Source: Enterococcus sp. | Lineage (GTDB): Bacteria > Bacillota > Bacilli > Lactobacillales > Enterococcaceae | Assembly: GCF_022711995.1 (NCBI RefSeq) | Contig: NZ_JALAHI010000136.1 | Coordinates: forward strand, 1-45,045 | Direction of reading: 5' to 3' | Length of the DNA stretch: 45,045 nt | In this document: positions 19,311 to 27,127 of the stretch, piece after piece | Numbering within the stretch: the stretch's first letter is position 1 | Layout: every line of letters begins with the position of its first letter | The notes under the pieces: generated by a model | What the model was told of the DNA's origin: nothing | What the model saw: the letters and a program-made list of their open reading frames with translations, nothing else | The model's database searches: none | Translations under genes and position numbers: made by a program

Positions 19311-19374
19311 ACAGCGAGAGCAGAAGCAACTCCTTCGGAAACAAGGAGTCGCTTCTGTCCTAGCCTCTGTTTTT
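19311..19374 (+). terminator. terminator of the DUF92 gene
   Basis: CAGAAGCAACTCCTT (19321-19335) pairs with AAGGAGTCGCTTCTG (19343-19357) with one mismatch. The outer ACAG/CTGT extends the stem, and five T follow on the plus strand. The T-run overlaps the stop codon of the convergent gene. Confidence 0.78.
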
Positions 19375-20083
19375 AACTGATATCCACTAGTCGTAGCTTG
19401 GTGATATTCTTATAAACAGATAATTCTTCGATGACCTCTGAAAAACTCAAGCCCCGCGGCAAGTTGATGGTGTAAATATTGGTGTAGATCCGATAGTCTT
19501 CCATAAATTTCACATCAAAATTAACATCTTCGATTACGATTTCTCGCTCAAGAAAATATTCTGTCAAAAATTCCTTCGTTGCCGCACGATGAATGTACTG
19601 AATCTCCAATTTTTTGGCAGTTGGCACCCGTACGATCCGTTTGATCATAGTCAGCGCAAAAAAGATCCCGGCAAAGCTAGTAATGGAAATCGCATAGAAG
19701 CCCATCCCAATCGCAATTCCAAGGCCAGCAATCGCCCATAATGAAGCCGCGGTGGTCAATCCAGTCACCGAACGTTTTGTTACAATGATCGTCCCGGCGC
19801 CTAAAAAACCAACCCCACTGACAACTTGTGCAATTAAGCGAGCTTCATCCGAACGAATCACCCCTGCCAAATCTGGATGATTCAGTGCGTCTCGCATGGC
19901 ACCACTCGCAATTTCCACTTGGATCAATGCAATGACACAAGCTCCCATGCACACCAAGATGTGGGTCCGCAGTCCCGCTGGTCGACTTTTGTATTGCCGC
20001 TCAAAACCGATGGCACCCCCCATGACCATTGCTAAAACAAGTCTAAGAATAATTTCAGGAATCGATAAAACCATATCAACCAT
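19373..20083 (-). CDS. MgtC/SapB family membrane protein
   Basis: A 236-residue protein with an N-terminal MgtC membrane domain of about four to five helices (residues 5-140) and a C-terminal ACT-like cytosolic domain (about 150-235). Conserved MgtC blocks are GGAIGFERQYKSRPAGLRTH and VVSGVGFLGAGTI. Family members affect Mg2+ and phosphate homeostasis or ATP synthase activity in other bacteria; the role here is open. The ATG has GGGGTG about 5 nt upstream. A TATAGT with an extended TG lies just upstream. It is a single gene, convergent with DUF92. Confidence 0.88.
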   Translation of the reverse strand: MVDMVLSIPEIILRLVLAMVMGGAIGFERQYKSRPAGLRTHILVCMGACVIALIQVEIASGAMRDALNHPDLAGVIRSDEARLIAQVVSGVGFLGAGTIIVTKRSVTGLTTAASLWAIAGLGIAIGMGFYAISITSFAGIFFALTMIKRIVRVPTAKKLEIQYIHRAATKEFLTEYFLEREIVIEDVNFDVKFMEDYRIYTNIYTINLPRGLSFSEVIEELSVYKNITKLRLVDIS

Positions 20084-20174
20084 AGAAACACCCCTTTTTA
20101 ACTATACCACCTCTTTTTGAAAAATAAAAAGGAAGTATTCGTTTTCTTGTTTCAGCTTCCAGTTCACTTTAAAC

Positions 20175-20267
20175 AAAAAAACCGAAGGATCAGCGAAGGC
20201 ATCAGCGTTTCATCTTAACGACGAACTGGGGAAGTTGCTGATTTTCTTCGATGATCATTCGGGTTTT
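20175..20267 (-). terminator. long imperfect hairpin terminator of nagB
   Basis: The arms 20178-20206 and 20237-20266 are nearly complementary over about 28 bases (CCGAAGGATCAGCGAAGG against its partner). On the minus strand a T7 run follows the CCTTCGG end. It lies about 35 bases after nagB. Confidence 0.7.
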
Positions 20268-20299
20268 TACAATTGGGTTGGGGAATCTGTATAAAAGAC

Positions 20300-21001
20300 C
20301 TAGAGTTTGCTGGCTGCTGCTTCGTCAACGATGACTGTTACATCCGGATGGTTTTGCAAAGCGGAAGCAGGAAGTTCAGTTGTTACTGGTCCTTCGATCA
20401 TTCGTTGGATCGCATCTGCTTTCGCTGGACCAAAGGCCATCAAAATAATCTTTTTGCCTTTTAAAATCGAACCGATACCCATTGAGATCGCCGTAGTCGG
20501 CACATCTTCGACTTTATCAAAATAGCGTTTGTTGGCATTGATGGTTGATTCAGTCAATTCAACGACTGACGTTGTGCCATCAAAGGATGCGCCAGGTTCA
20601 TTGAACCCAATATGACCGTTTTGTCCAATGCCTAAGATTTGGATATCCACAGGATGCTCCGCAATTACTTCATCGTATCGTTTGCATTCAGCGGCCAAAT
20701 CTGTCGCTTTTCCATTTGGCACATACGTTTCTTTAAATGGTTTTTTATCAAATAAATGAGCATTCATAAAGTGACGATAACTTTGATCATCTTCGCCGCC
20801 AAGACCGACATATTCGTCTAAATTAACAGAAGTCATTGTTGAAAAATCAACGTCACTAGCTGTCATTTCCGCATACAACGTTTCTGGCGTGCTCCCTGTT
20901 GCCAATCCGAGAACTTTTGCTCCCTTCTCAACGCCTTGCTGAATCAATTCAAATGCCTTTTTTCCACCTTCAGCTGCATCTTTCACGCGAATAATTTCCA
21001 T
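20300..21001 (-). CDS. nagB: glucosamine-6-phosphate deaminase
   Basis: A 233-residue cytosolic enzyme that converts glucosamine-6-phosphate to fructose-6-phosphate and ammonia. Motifs are LATGSTPE (33-40), catalytic D62 in NLDEY, and [14 protein letters not shown] (124-137) with H130 and E135. It is the short Gram-positive type, lacking the allosteric C-terminal tail of the E. coli enzyme. ATG at 21001 has GAGGAG 6 nt upstream. A longer reading adds 35 residues with no counterpart in the family and would cover the promoter. It is controlled by two NagR-type operators. Confidence 0.97.
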   Translation of the reverse strand: MEIIRVKDAAEGGKKAFELIQQGVEKGAKVLGLATGSTPETLYAEMTASDVDFSTMTSVNLDEYVGLGGEDDQSYRHFMNAHLFDKKPFKETYVPNGKATDLAAECKRYDEVIAEHPVDIQILGIGQNGHIGFNEPGASFDGTTSVVELTESTINANKRYFDKVEDVPTTAISMGIGSILKGKKIILMAFGPAKADAIQRMIEGPVTTELPASALQNHPDVTVIVDEAAASKL

Positions 21002-21020
21002 GATATGCTCCTCATTTCGT

Positions 21021-21081
21021 TTTGGTATAGTCCAATAATACCACACTCCTTTCTTTTTGACAAGAATTAGTCTAGACCATA
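21021..21081 (-). promoter_or_regulatory. nagB promoter flanked by two NagR/GntR operators
   Basis: On the minus strand TTGTCA (21063-21058), 17 bases, TATTAT (21040-21035). A palindrome TTTGGTATAGTCCAAT (21021-21036) overlaps the -10/start region. A second site ATTAGTCTAGACCATA (21066-21081) sits just upstream of -35. Both resemble the TGGTCTAGACCA-type sites bound by NagR/YvoA and DasR, regulators released by amino-sugar phosphates. Confidence 0.75.
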
Positions 21082-21083
21082 AC

Positions 21084-21113
21084 AAAAAAACAGCTGCATG
21101 TTTCATGCAACTG
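21084..21113 (-). terminator. terminator of the LysM protein gene
   Basis: On the minus strand CAGTTGCATG-AAA-CATGCAGCTG is a 10-bp stem with one mismatch, followed by seven T. It ends 11 bases after the stop codon. Confidence 0.9.
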
Positions 21114-21123
21114 TTTCTGCGAA

Positions 21124-21738
21124 TTACCAGTTTGTGTAAACGTCGATGCCGCTGTGTCCAACACCGGTATCATAGACTTTATATGCCCCTAAAGAAGATT
21201 GGCCTGTTGCGCCTTTAGGTTGGTTGTCACTTGCGACAACGATATAACCGTCTGCATCACGGATCGTTCCGTCAGAAGCAACATGTCGGCCAGGAATATT
21301 CAAGCCGCCACCAGCCAATACTTTTTGTGAATAGTAAGATTCTCTGACACCATTATAGTAATTGATGCCATCTACTGGATTCAAAACGCCGGAACCTGCA
21401 TTTGGTGTACTTGCGGCGCTTGTGCTGGCAACGTTTGATTGTGTAGTTGCTGGTGCGGTTTCCGTTGATGCCGCAGCCGCTTCTGTTGTTTCTTGCGCTC
21501 GTGTCACTGGTTGTGCATCACTAAAAATCAGCAATGTTTCCCCATCAAAAATCAAATTAGGGTCTTGAATGGATTCATTCAATGCCAAAAGATCATCCAC
21601 TGTTGTGCCATACTCCGTTGCTAGCCCTGACAATGTATCTCCAGGAGCAACTACATGGGTTTGTTCTTCCGCAGATGCAACAGTGCCTCCGATAAATAAA
21701 CCTAATCCTGCAACAGCTGTAAATACAAATTTTTTCAA
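21124..21738 (-). CDS. secreted LysM protein with C-terminal barrel-like domain
   Basis: A 204-residue exported wall protein. Residues 1-23 are a signal peptide (ASA then EEQT). One LysM domain (about 27-71, [17 protein letters not shown]) binds peptidoglycan. An Ala/Thr/Ser-rich linker (about 75-115) leads to a C-terminal domain (about 118-204) with [16 protein letters not shown] and YKVYDTG...GIDVYTNW. That domain resembles the 3D/RlpA-like double-psi barrels of peptidoglycan lytic enzymes; this is from memory. I place the start at TTG 21738, with GAGAGG about 9 nt upstream. A longer reading has a charged extension before the signal peptide. Confidence 0.82.
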   Translation of the reverse strand: MKKFVFTAVAGLGLFIGGTVASAEEQTHVVAPGDTLSGLATEYGTTVDDLLALNESIQDPNLIFDGETLLIFSDAQPVTRAQETTEAAAASTETAPATTQSNVASTSAASTPNAGSGVLNPVDGINYYNGVRESYYSQKVLAGGGLNIPGRHVASDGTIRDADGYIVVASDNQPKGATGQSSLGAYKVYDTGVGHSGIDVYTNW

Positions 21739-21876
21739 GTGAAAAAACCTCTCTTTTTGTGTATTTGTACCTCTCCCCAGGCACAACTAAAAGATTAACA
21801 TTACAATATTGCAGATTGATTGCAATTCTATTTTTGTCTATCACAATTCTTCGACAGAAAATTACAGCGCACCGTT

Positions 21877-21906
21877 AAAAAACAACCTTACAAAAAACAG
21901 CCTTAC
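21877..21906. repeat. tandem 15-bp direct repeat upstream of the YxeA-family gene
   Basis: AAAAAACAACCTTAC followed at once by AAAAAACAGCCTTAC, 14 of 15 identical. It is in the divergent region between the LysM and YxeA-family genes, about 45 bases before an extended -10 (TGCTATAGT). Head-to-tail half-sites of this size are typical of response-regulator binding. Confidence 0.6.
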
Positions 21907-21986
21907 AATAGTGTTATCTTTTTCGATGAAGGTTTTAAGCTGTTCCATGCTATAGTTTTCTCAGAAAAAAGAAATGGGGTATATCT

Positions 21987-22367
21987 ATGAAAAAAATGTT
22001 GCTTGCACTACTTGTAGTCGTACTTGGTGTAGGAGGCTATTTTGGCTATAAATACTATTCGGAGACCTATCAAGGCGTTACTGCCTATGCCATCACACCT
22101 AATGAAATACCTGAAAAAAAACAAACAGTTGATGCTTCTGGGAAAAAAATCGAAGGCTATTCTTCCTATGAATACACCTTTGAATTCATTAAAGAAAATG
22201 GGAAGAAGCAAGTCATGACCTATGAATTATCGGATCAAAACGTCCACCCATATGCACCAAACACATTGGTGAAAGCGGAGATCAGCCAAAAACGAGTGAT
22301 TTCCGGGCCTAATGAAGTCGCAGAAAAAGATGTGCCAGCTTCAATACTGAAACAATTGAAAAAATAA
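21987..22367 (+). CDS. YxeA family protein
   Basis: A 126-residue protein with an N-terminal membrane helix or uncleaved signal (residues 3-22), then a small beta-rich OB-like domain. Typical elements of the family (DUF1093) are DASGKKIEGYSSYEYTFEF near residue 49 and PNTLVKAEISQKRV near the C-terminus. Function is unknown; such proteins occur near cell-envelope stress or exporter genes. GGGGT lies about 10 nt before the ATG. It is a single gene between a divergent LysM gene and a bidirectional terminator. Confidence 0.85.
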   Translation: MKKMLLALLVVVLGVGGYFGYKYYSETYQGVTAYAITPNEIPEKKQTVDASGKKIEGYSSYEYTFEFIKENGKKQVMTYELSDQNVHPYAPNTLVKAEISQKRVISGPNEVAEKDVPASILKQLKK

Positions 22368-22385
22368 ACAGTTTCTCTTCTAATT

Positions 22386-22444
22386 AAAAACTTCTGGATT
22401 CAGCGGCAGATACTTAGCGCCTGCTGGAATCCAGAAGTTTTTTT
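22386..22444. terminator. bidirectional terminator
   Basis: AAAAACTTCTGGATT (22386-22400) pairs with AATCCAGAAGTTTTT, with an inner GGCAG/CTGCT extension. Eight T follow on plus and five A precede. It serves the YxeA-family gene and the convergent flavoprotein gene. Confidence 0.92.
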
Positions 22445-22449
22445 CATTA

Positions 22450-25380
22450 TTAGTGATTCAGTTCCGCAACTTTTTCCTGTGATTGTACAAAGTTTGCTAC
22501 GCTTTCTGCTGCTAATTTTCCAGAAGTCAAAGCCCATGCATTGTTTGCACCTGAAGGCGAGTCCGTTCCCATCACACCCCCGACAACTTCTCCTGCTGCA
22601 AATAACCCAGTAATTGGTTCTTGTGCTTTGGTCACTACTTCTAACTGTGTATTTGCCATCAAACCACCCATCGTTGTCGCAAAACGTGGTTTTTGCTCAA
22701 TCAGATAATACGGACCTTCACCGATTGGCACTTGCAAGTATTCCGCCGGGCGATCAAATTCTTCATCTTTTTCATTTGCGACCCATTGATTAAAGCGCGT
22801 AACTGTTTCAGTCAAACTTTCAACAGGCATCGCCGCTTGTGCAGCCAACTCTGTTAAGGTCTCTGCCTTAAACGCAAGCGGAGTAGCAGTGCCCTTTTGT
22901 GCGATCCAGCGTTCCAAGTCTTCTCTTGTAATTCCACCTTCTGCAACCGCACTGCTGAAAATTTCAAAATGAGCAGCATCCAATAATAAGTAAAGCATTT
23001 GCGGAGATTGTGCCAACAAGACTTCTAAAATTTCTTTGTTGCTTGCACGCTCGTTGACGACCCGTTCCCCATTCGGGTTGACAAGCAAGCCATTTTCCTT
23101 CAAAACAGCCAGGTTGCCACCGATCGTTGATTTGGCATAGCCTTGAGAAACTTCAACCCCATTCGGGTAAATCTTGCCATACTCCATTAAGCGAGTCCCG
23201 GCATTCAACTCTGAGGTCGTTGCCATCAGTAAACCATCACCAGTTGCTGATTTTGGCCCATAATAGAGAACCTTATTCAGCTTCTCACTCAACAATTTGG
23301 CATTGTTGCCATAGCCCCCTGTCGTTAAAACAACGGCTTTGGCATAGATAAGATGTGTTTTTCCAGACTCTTCGATGGCTTTGATCCCAATGACTTTTCC
23401 TTGGCCATCCGTCAGTAATCGATCGGCTTTGGTTTGAAGATAGACAGCCACTTGACTATTATCCAATGCTTTTCGTGCACTAGCCGCAAACCCGTGTCCA
23501 CCATGGTGATACGCCAACTCACGATTTTTTTGATATTCGGCCAATACATGCAATCCTTGTTCCATATCATAGTCGACACCCATATATTCATGGACCCAAT
23601 CCGTTGTTTCACCGACATTTTCCGCCAGTAATGTCACCAACTCTTTGACATTCAAGCCACTTCCATTGGCAAGAAAATCTGCCACCATCAATTCCGGTGT
23701 ATCATCGCTTACTCCAGCAGCATGCTGTAATTTTGAGCCGCTGACTACTTGATTGCCCCCACTGATGGAAATCGCGCCACCCACAAAACTCATTTTTTCT
23801 AATAAGATCGTCTTCAAGCCTAACTGATCTGCTCGCAGTGCAGCCGAGATACCAGCTGCGCCTGATCCAACGATCACCACATCCGTTTCTTCTTCAACCA
23901 CTTCTTTTGACCACTTCACCACTGGCTTCGGCCGTGCTTTTAGCACTTCGACATCCGCTCCAGCTAATTGGACTGCTTCTGATACGCCGTCAATGACCCC
24001 TTGACTGGAGGCAGAAGCCCCTGAAATAGCGTCTACGTTTAACGTTTGTCCTTCAATGATTTGTTGCGGAATGCGCGTGAATACTTGATCGGATAACCCT
24101 TCAGATTCTTGGCCTCGGTCAATATCGATCTTGATGATCTGATCTTTAGAGAAGGTTACTTGCATTTCTAAATCGCTATTGTGTCCTTTTGTCAAAACAG
24201 AATACGTTCCTGGTTTGTACTCAACTTTGACATTTTGCAACTCTTTCAAGCGCTCGTGTTTTCGTTTTTCTTCTTCTGGATCGATGACCATATAGGACAT
24301 GAAATCCCAAAGGGGCGTTGGAATCTTTAACTGCTGCTGCGCATTCACATGAGCATAATCAATTACTTCTTTACGTGCGTTGATTTGCTGTACCCAATCG
24401 GGTTCAACCAAAAAGCCCTTGCCCACGGCAATTAAATCGTAGCCAATTGCTAATGCATCGGCAGCATCCTCATATTGCAGGATCGAACCGACACCCATGA
24501 TCGGAATAGTTGCTAATTCTGGTGAACGTAAGGCTAAATATTTCACGATCAATGGCTCAGAATCGTCTCCATCGATGATTGAAGAACGAGTGTAGGCACC
24601 CATTGAGAAATGGAAATAATCTGGCTTTTTCTTCGCTAATTGATTTAAGAGATACATCGTATCCTCAAAATTAATCCCTGGTTCCTCTAATTCTTCAGGA
24701 GAAAAACGGTACCCTACGATAAAGTTTTCGGCTTTTTCTTCCTCGATCACTTGTTGGATGGCCGCTAGCACTGCTAATGGGAATTTTGCACGTTTTTCGC
24801 GGCTGCCACCCCATTCATCTGTCCTGCGATTGGAATGCGGAGAGAAAAATTGTTGCAGCAAGAATGTATTTGCACCATGGATCTCCACACCATCATAACC
24901 TGCTTGGATCGCACGTCGGGTCGCGTCAGCGAAAAGACGGATCATGTCCAGAATTTGTTCATGGCTCATTTCTCTTGGTACGGGTGCATTAGGTCTTAGG
25001 GCAGCGACTGGACTAGCGGAAACAGGAACAGCTCCTCCATTGTATTCAGGCCATGCCATTCGTCCAGCATGATAAATCTGCATGATCGCTTTTGACCCTT
25101 TTTCCTGAATGGCTTTCGCTAGTTGCGATAAGCCAGCAATTTTTTTATCGCTGTCCACTCCTAGTGCTCCTGGAAACCCGCGACCATGGTCTTCCACAAA
25201 ACAACTTTCTACAATGATGGCAGCAGCATCTCCTGAACGGAAGCGATAATAATCAATTATTTCTTTCGTGACCTCACCATCATAAAATGCCGACTGTGTC
25301 GTCATTGGTGACATAAATAATCTATTCTTAAAAACAGCTCCTGAATGCAGCTCAATCGTGTCAAATAATCCTCGAGACAT
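22450..25380 (-). CDS. three-domain NADH-dependent 2-enoate reductase (OYE + FMN-binding + FAD domain)
   Basis: A 976-residue soluble flavoprotein. Residues 1-340 form an Old Yellow Enzyme barrel (YHAGR 103-107, EIHGANTFLLQQF 167-179). Residues 385-475 are an FMN-binding domain with flavinylation motif DAISGASAS (450-458), where the acceptor is Ser458. Residues 498-965 are a fumarate-reductase-like FAD domain (VIVGSGAAG 502-510, GERVVNE 771-777). The same order occurs in known NADH:fumarate, acrylate and cinnamate reductases: NADH feeds the barrel, electrons pass through covalent FMN, and FAD reduces a C=C bond. The catalytic Arg of fumarate reductase (NExxxR) is Asn781 here, so fumarate is unlikely. 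ApbE, needed to attach FMN, is not in the window. It is the last gene of the cluster. Confidence 0.88.
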   Translation of the reverse strand: MSRGLFDTIELHSGAVFKNRLFMSPMTTQSAFYDGEVTKEIIDYYRFRSGDAAAIIVESCFVEDHGRGFPGALGVDSDKKIAGLSQLAKAIQEKGSKAIMQIYHAGRMAWPEYNGGAVPVSASPVAALRPNAPVPREMSHEQILDMIRLFADATRRAIQAGYDGVEIHGANTFLLQQFFSPHSNRRTDEWGGSREKRAKFPLAVLAAIQQVIEEEKAENFIVGYRFSPEELEEPGINFEDTMYLLNQLAKKKPDYFHFSMGAYTRSSIIDGDDSEPLIVKYLALRSPELATIPIMGVGSILQYEDAADALAIGYDLIAVGKGFLVEPDWVQQINARKEVIDYAHVNAQQQLKIPTPLWDFMSYMVIDPEEEKRKHERLKELQNVKVEYKPGTYSVLTKGHNSDLEMQVTFSKDQIIKIDIDRGQESEGLSDQVFTRIPQQIIEGQTLNVDAISGASASSQGVIDGVSEAVQLAGADVEVLKARPKPVVKWSKEVVEEETDVVIVGSGAAGISAALRADQLGLKTILLEKMSFVGGAISISGGNQVVSGSKLQHAAGVSDDTPELMVADFLANGSGLNVKELVTLLAENVGETTDWVHEYMGVDYDMEQGLHVLAEYQKNRELAYHHGGHGFAASARKALDNSQVAVYLQTKADRLLTDGQGKVIGIKAIEESGKTHLIYAKAVVLTTGGYGNNAKLLSEKLNKVLYYGPKSATGDGLLMATTSELNAGTRLMEYGKIYPNGVEVSQGYAKSTIGGNLAVLKENGLLVNPNGERVVNERASNKEILEVLLAQSPQMLYLLLDAAHFEIFSSAVAEGGITREDLERWIAQKGTATPLAFKAETLTELAAQAAMPVESLTETVTRFNQWVANEKDEEFDRPAEYLQVPIGEGPYYLIEQKPRFATTMGGLMANTQLEVVTKAQEPITGLFAAGEVVGGVMGTDSPSGANNAWALTSGKLAAESVANFVQSQEKVAELNH

Positions 25381-25415
25381 AAGACTCTTCCTTTCTCTTT
25401 AGCGTTTTTTGGCAT

Positions 25416-25472
25416 TACGAAATACACCCATCTTTTCTCAATTCTTCCGGTCAAAGATGCGTGTGTTTCGTA
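25416..25472. repeat. 20-bp inverted repeat between SDR and reductase genes
   Basis: The arms 25416-25435 (TACGAAATACACCCATCTTT) and 25453-25472 match as reverse complements at 18 of 20 bases with a 17-base loop. There is no T-run on the transcribed strand, so it is not a plain terminator. It may be an RNA processing or stability element, or an operator for the reductase. Confidence 0.7.
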
Positions 25473-25526
25473 TGCAGTTTTTCGTCTTTCTTAAAAGCTA
25501 ATGCTTCCAAAAAATTTTATTGTTTT

Positions 25527-26366
25527 TTAGTTCTTTTTCTCAGGACGAGAATTGATGGCATATTCTTTGCGTCCACCTGGTTTAGGCACTTGGTCACCCA
25601 TCATAATGCCGAAGCCACCTTCAACCCGCAACTCATGTCCATTTGTATAGTCAGAACGGTTGCTTGCCAGGTAAAGAACGGCATTTGCGATATCTTGTAC
25701 ATCACCAATACGTTTATTGGCAGTCAAACGCTTGCGGCCTTCTTCTACCTCTGGGTCAGCATAGAAGCTTTCTGATAGTGGCGTTTTAACAAAACAAGGC
25801 AAGACGCAGTTGCTGCGGATACCATATTGTCCCCACTCAGCAGCCATTTGTTTCGACATCATATTGACGCCTGCTTTACTAGGGCTGTAAGCACCGGAAT
25901 ACGTTTCTGGGCTTAATGAAGCGATTGTTGATACGTGAACCATCCGACCAGATTTTTGTTCGATCATCACACGACCGATACGTTGTGAAACAAGGAAATA
26001 GCCGTTCAAGTTTACATCGATCACTTGTTTCCACTCAGAGAAAGGCAGGTCTTCTAGTAACGAGAATTTCAGAATTGCTGCCGTATTTACCAAGATGTCA
26101 ATGCGGCCAAAATCCGCTTTGACATTTGCAGCTAGTGCATCGACTTGCTCTTCGATCGTTGAATTGCACACATAACTCTTTACTTTCACGCCAAATTCGG
26201 AGGCAAGTTCTTCCGCATAAGCTTTTAGATTTTCTTCATTTAAATCAACCAGAGCAACTTGGGCACCTTGTGAAGCAAATTCTTGGGCGATTTTCTTACC
26301 CATCCCACCTAAAGCACCTGTAATGACTACTACGTCGCCATCAAGATCTAACCATGTTTTATCCAT
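25527..26366 (-). CDS. SDR family NAD-dependent dehydrogenase
   Basis: A 279-residue classical short-chain dehydrogenase. The cofactor motif is TGALGGMG (16-23), and Asp41 at the end of strand two (ALVDLN) favours NAD over NADP. NTAA is near 94, followed by a catalytic Ser in VSTIAS (146-150), Tyr160 and Lys164 (YSPSK). The C-terminal tail of about 25 charged residues is longer than usual. It probably oxidises or reduces a ring hydroxyl in the cluster's pathway; the substrate is not readable. ATG at 26366 has GGTGG 8 nt upstream; a GTG four codons earlier overlaps that site. It lies between the HExxH gene and the reductase. Confidence 0.9.
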   Translation of the reverse strand: MDKTWLDLDGDVVVITGALGGMGKKIAQEFASQGAQVALVDLNEENLKAYAEELASEFGVKVKSYVCNSTIEEQVDALAANVKADFGRIDILVNTAAILKFSLLEDLPFSEWKQVIDVNLNGYFLVSQRIGRVMIEQKSGRMVHVSTIASLSPETYSGAYSPSKAGVNMMSKQMAAEWGQYGIRSNCVLPCFVKTPLSESFYADPEVEEGRKRLTANKRIGDVQDIANAVLYLASNRSDYTNGHELRVEGGFGIMMGDQVPKPGGRKEYAINSRPEKKN

Positions 26367-26390
26367 TCTTCGTTCCACCTTTTAATTTGT

Positions 26391-26412
26391 TATATTATTC
26401 ACTAATAATATA
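26391..26412. promoter_or_regulatory. perfect AT dyad upstream of the SDR gene
   Basis: TATATTATT-CACT-AATAATATA is a 9-bp perfect inverted repeat about 25 bases before the SDR start. It may be an operator or part of an internal promoter. Its AT-only composition makes chance more likely than for a mixed-base dyad. Confidence 0.4.
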
Positions 26413-26466
26413 CCGTGATTTTCCTGTTGCGACTAATTCTTTTTTTCCATTAATCAATAGCTTATG

Positions 26467-27114
26467 TCAATATATCTCAGAAGCCTCTTTGCCAAGGAAA
26501 AATGCCAATTTCTGGACAGCCAACTGGGGATTTTTTGGGTAAAGCAAGCAGACTTCTAACAATGCTGGAGCATTCGTTAAATGAAAAAACTCTTGCACGA
26601 AACAAGAAGCAGCAATTTCACTTAATCCATAGACCCGCACAGACTTTTTCATAAAAGCGATCTGGTATTGGAGATGCTTTTCTGTCGTCCAAAGATTTTT
26701 CTTATATTCAACGGCATGAAAAACTTCATGCATCAGGACCAATTCTGATAGCGGTACTCCCGTCAAATCTAAGTGGTTGCTGTCCATAAAAGATTGTGCT
26801 TTTTCCAACAATCCCCAATCCAATGAAATCTGGTCTTGCTTATTGAATTCTGCAAAAGTATAAAATCGCTGTCCCTCTTTCGCTTCTGGAAGGTGTCGCA
26901 GATGAAGAGTTGCCATCAGTTCTTGCAACTCTTCTGTGTGCTGGCGATACCAACGAGCTTGCTTCTGTCCCAGAGTTGCCGCTTTTTTAATCAATCGAGC
27001 GCCTTCTGAAGGAGTGATACGGGCATAAAATGGATCTTGCTGAAGGATCAGCGAAAGATCAAAAGGCCGTGACCATAAATCGCGCACTTGTTCACAAAAC
27101 TCTGTTTTTTCCAC
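26467..27114 (-). CDS. uncharacterised HExxH protein, putative gluzincin-like metalloenzyme
   Basis: A 215-residue protein I do not recognise. It is helical, soluble and lacks a signal peptide. Residues 126-135 read LVLMHEVFHA, a zincin motif with H129, E130 and H133. Glu166 (GLSEIAAS) lies 33 residues later, the usual place and context of the third zinc ligand in gluzincins. It could therefore be a small intracellular metallopeptidase or amidase, or a non-catalytic relative. The start is GTG 27114 with AGGAGG 7 nt upstream. It begins 13 bases after the hydantoinase-A-like gene, so the two are probably co-translated and may work together. Confidence 0.65.
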   Translation of the reverse strand: MEKTEFCEQVRDLWSRPFDLSLILQQDPFYARITPSEGARLIKKAATLGQKQARWYRQHTEELQELMATLHLRHLPEAKEGQRFYTFAEFNKQDQISLDWGLLEKAQSFMDSNHLDLTGVPLSELVLMHEVFHAVEYKKNLWTTEKHLQYQIAFMKKSVRVYGLSEIAASCFVQEFFHLTNAPALLEVCLLYPKNPQLAVQKLAFFLGKEASEIY

Positions 27115-27127
27115 TGACAGCCTCCTA

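Noticed and set aside
22450-25380. Respiratory fumarate reductase
   Set aside because: No signal peptide or haem motifs, no iron-sulfur subunit, and the catalytic Arg is replaced by Asn.
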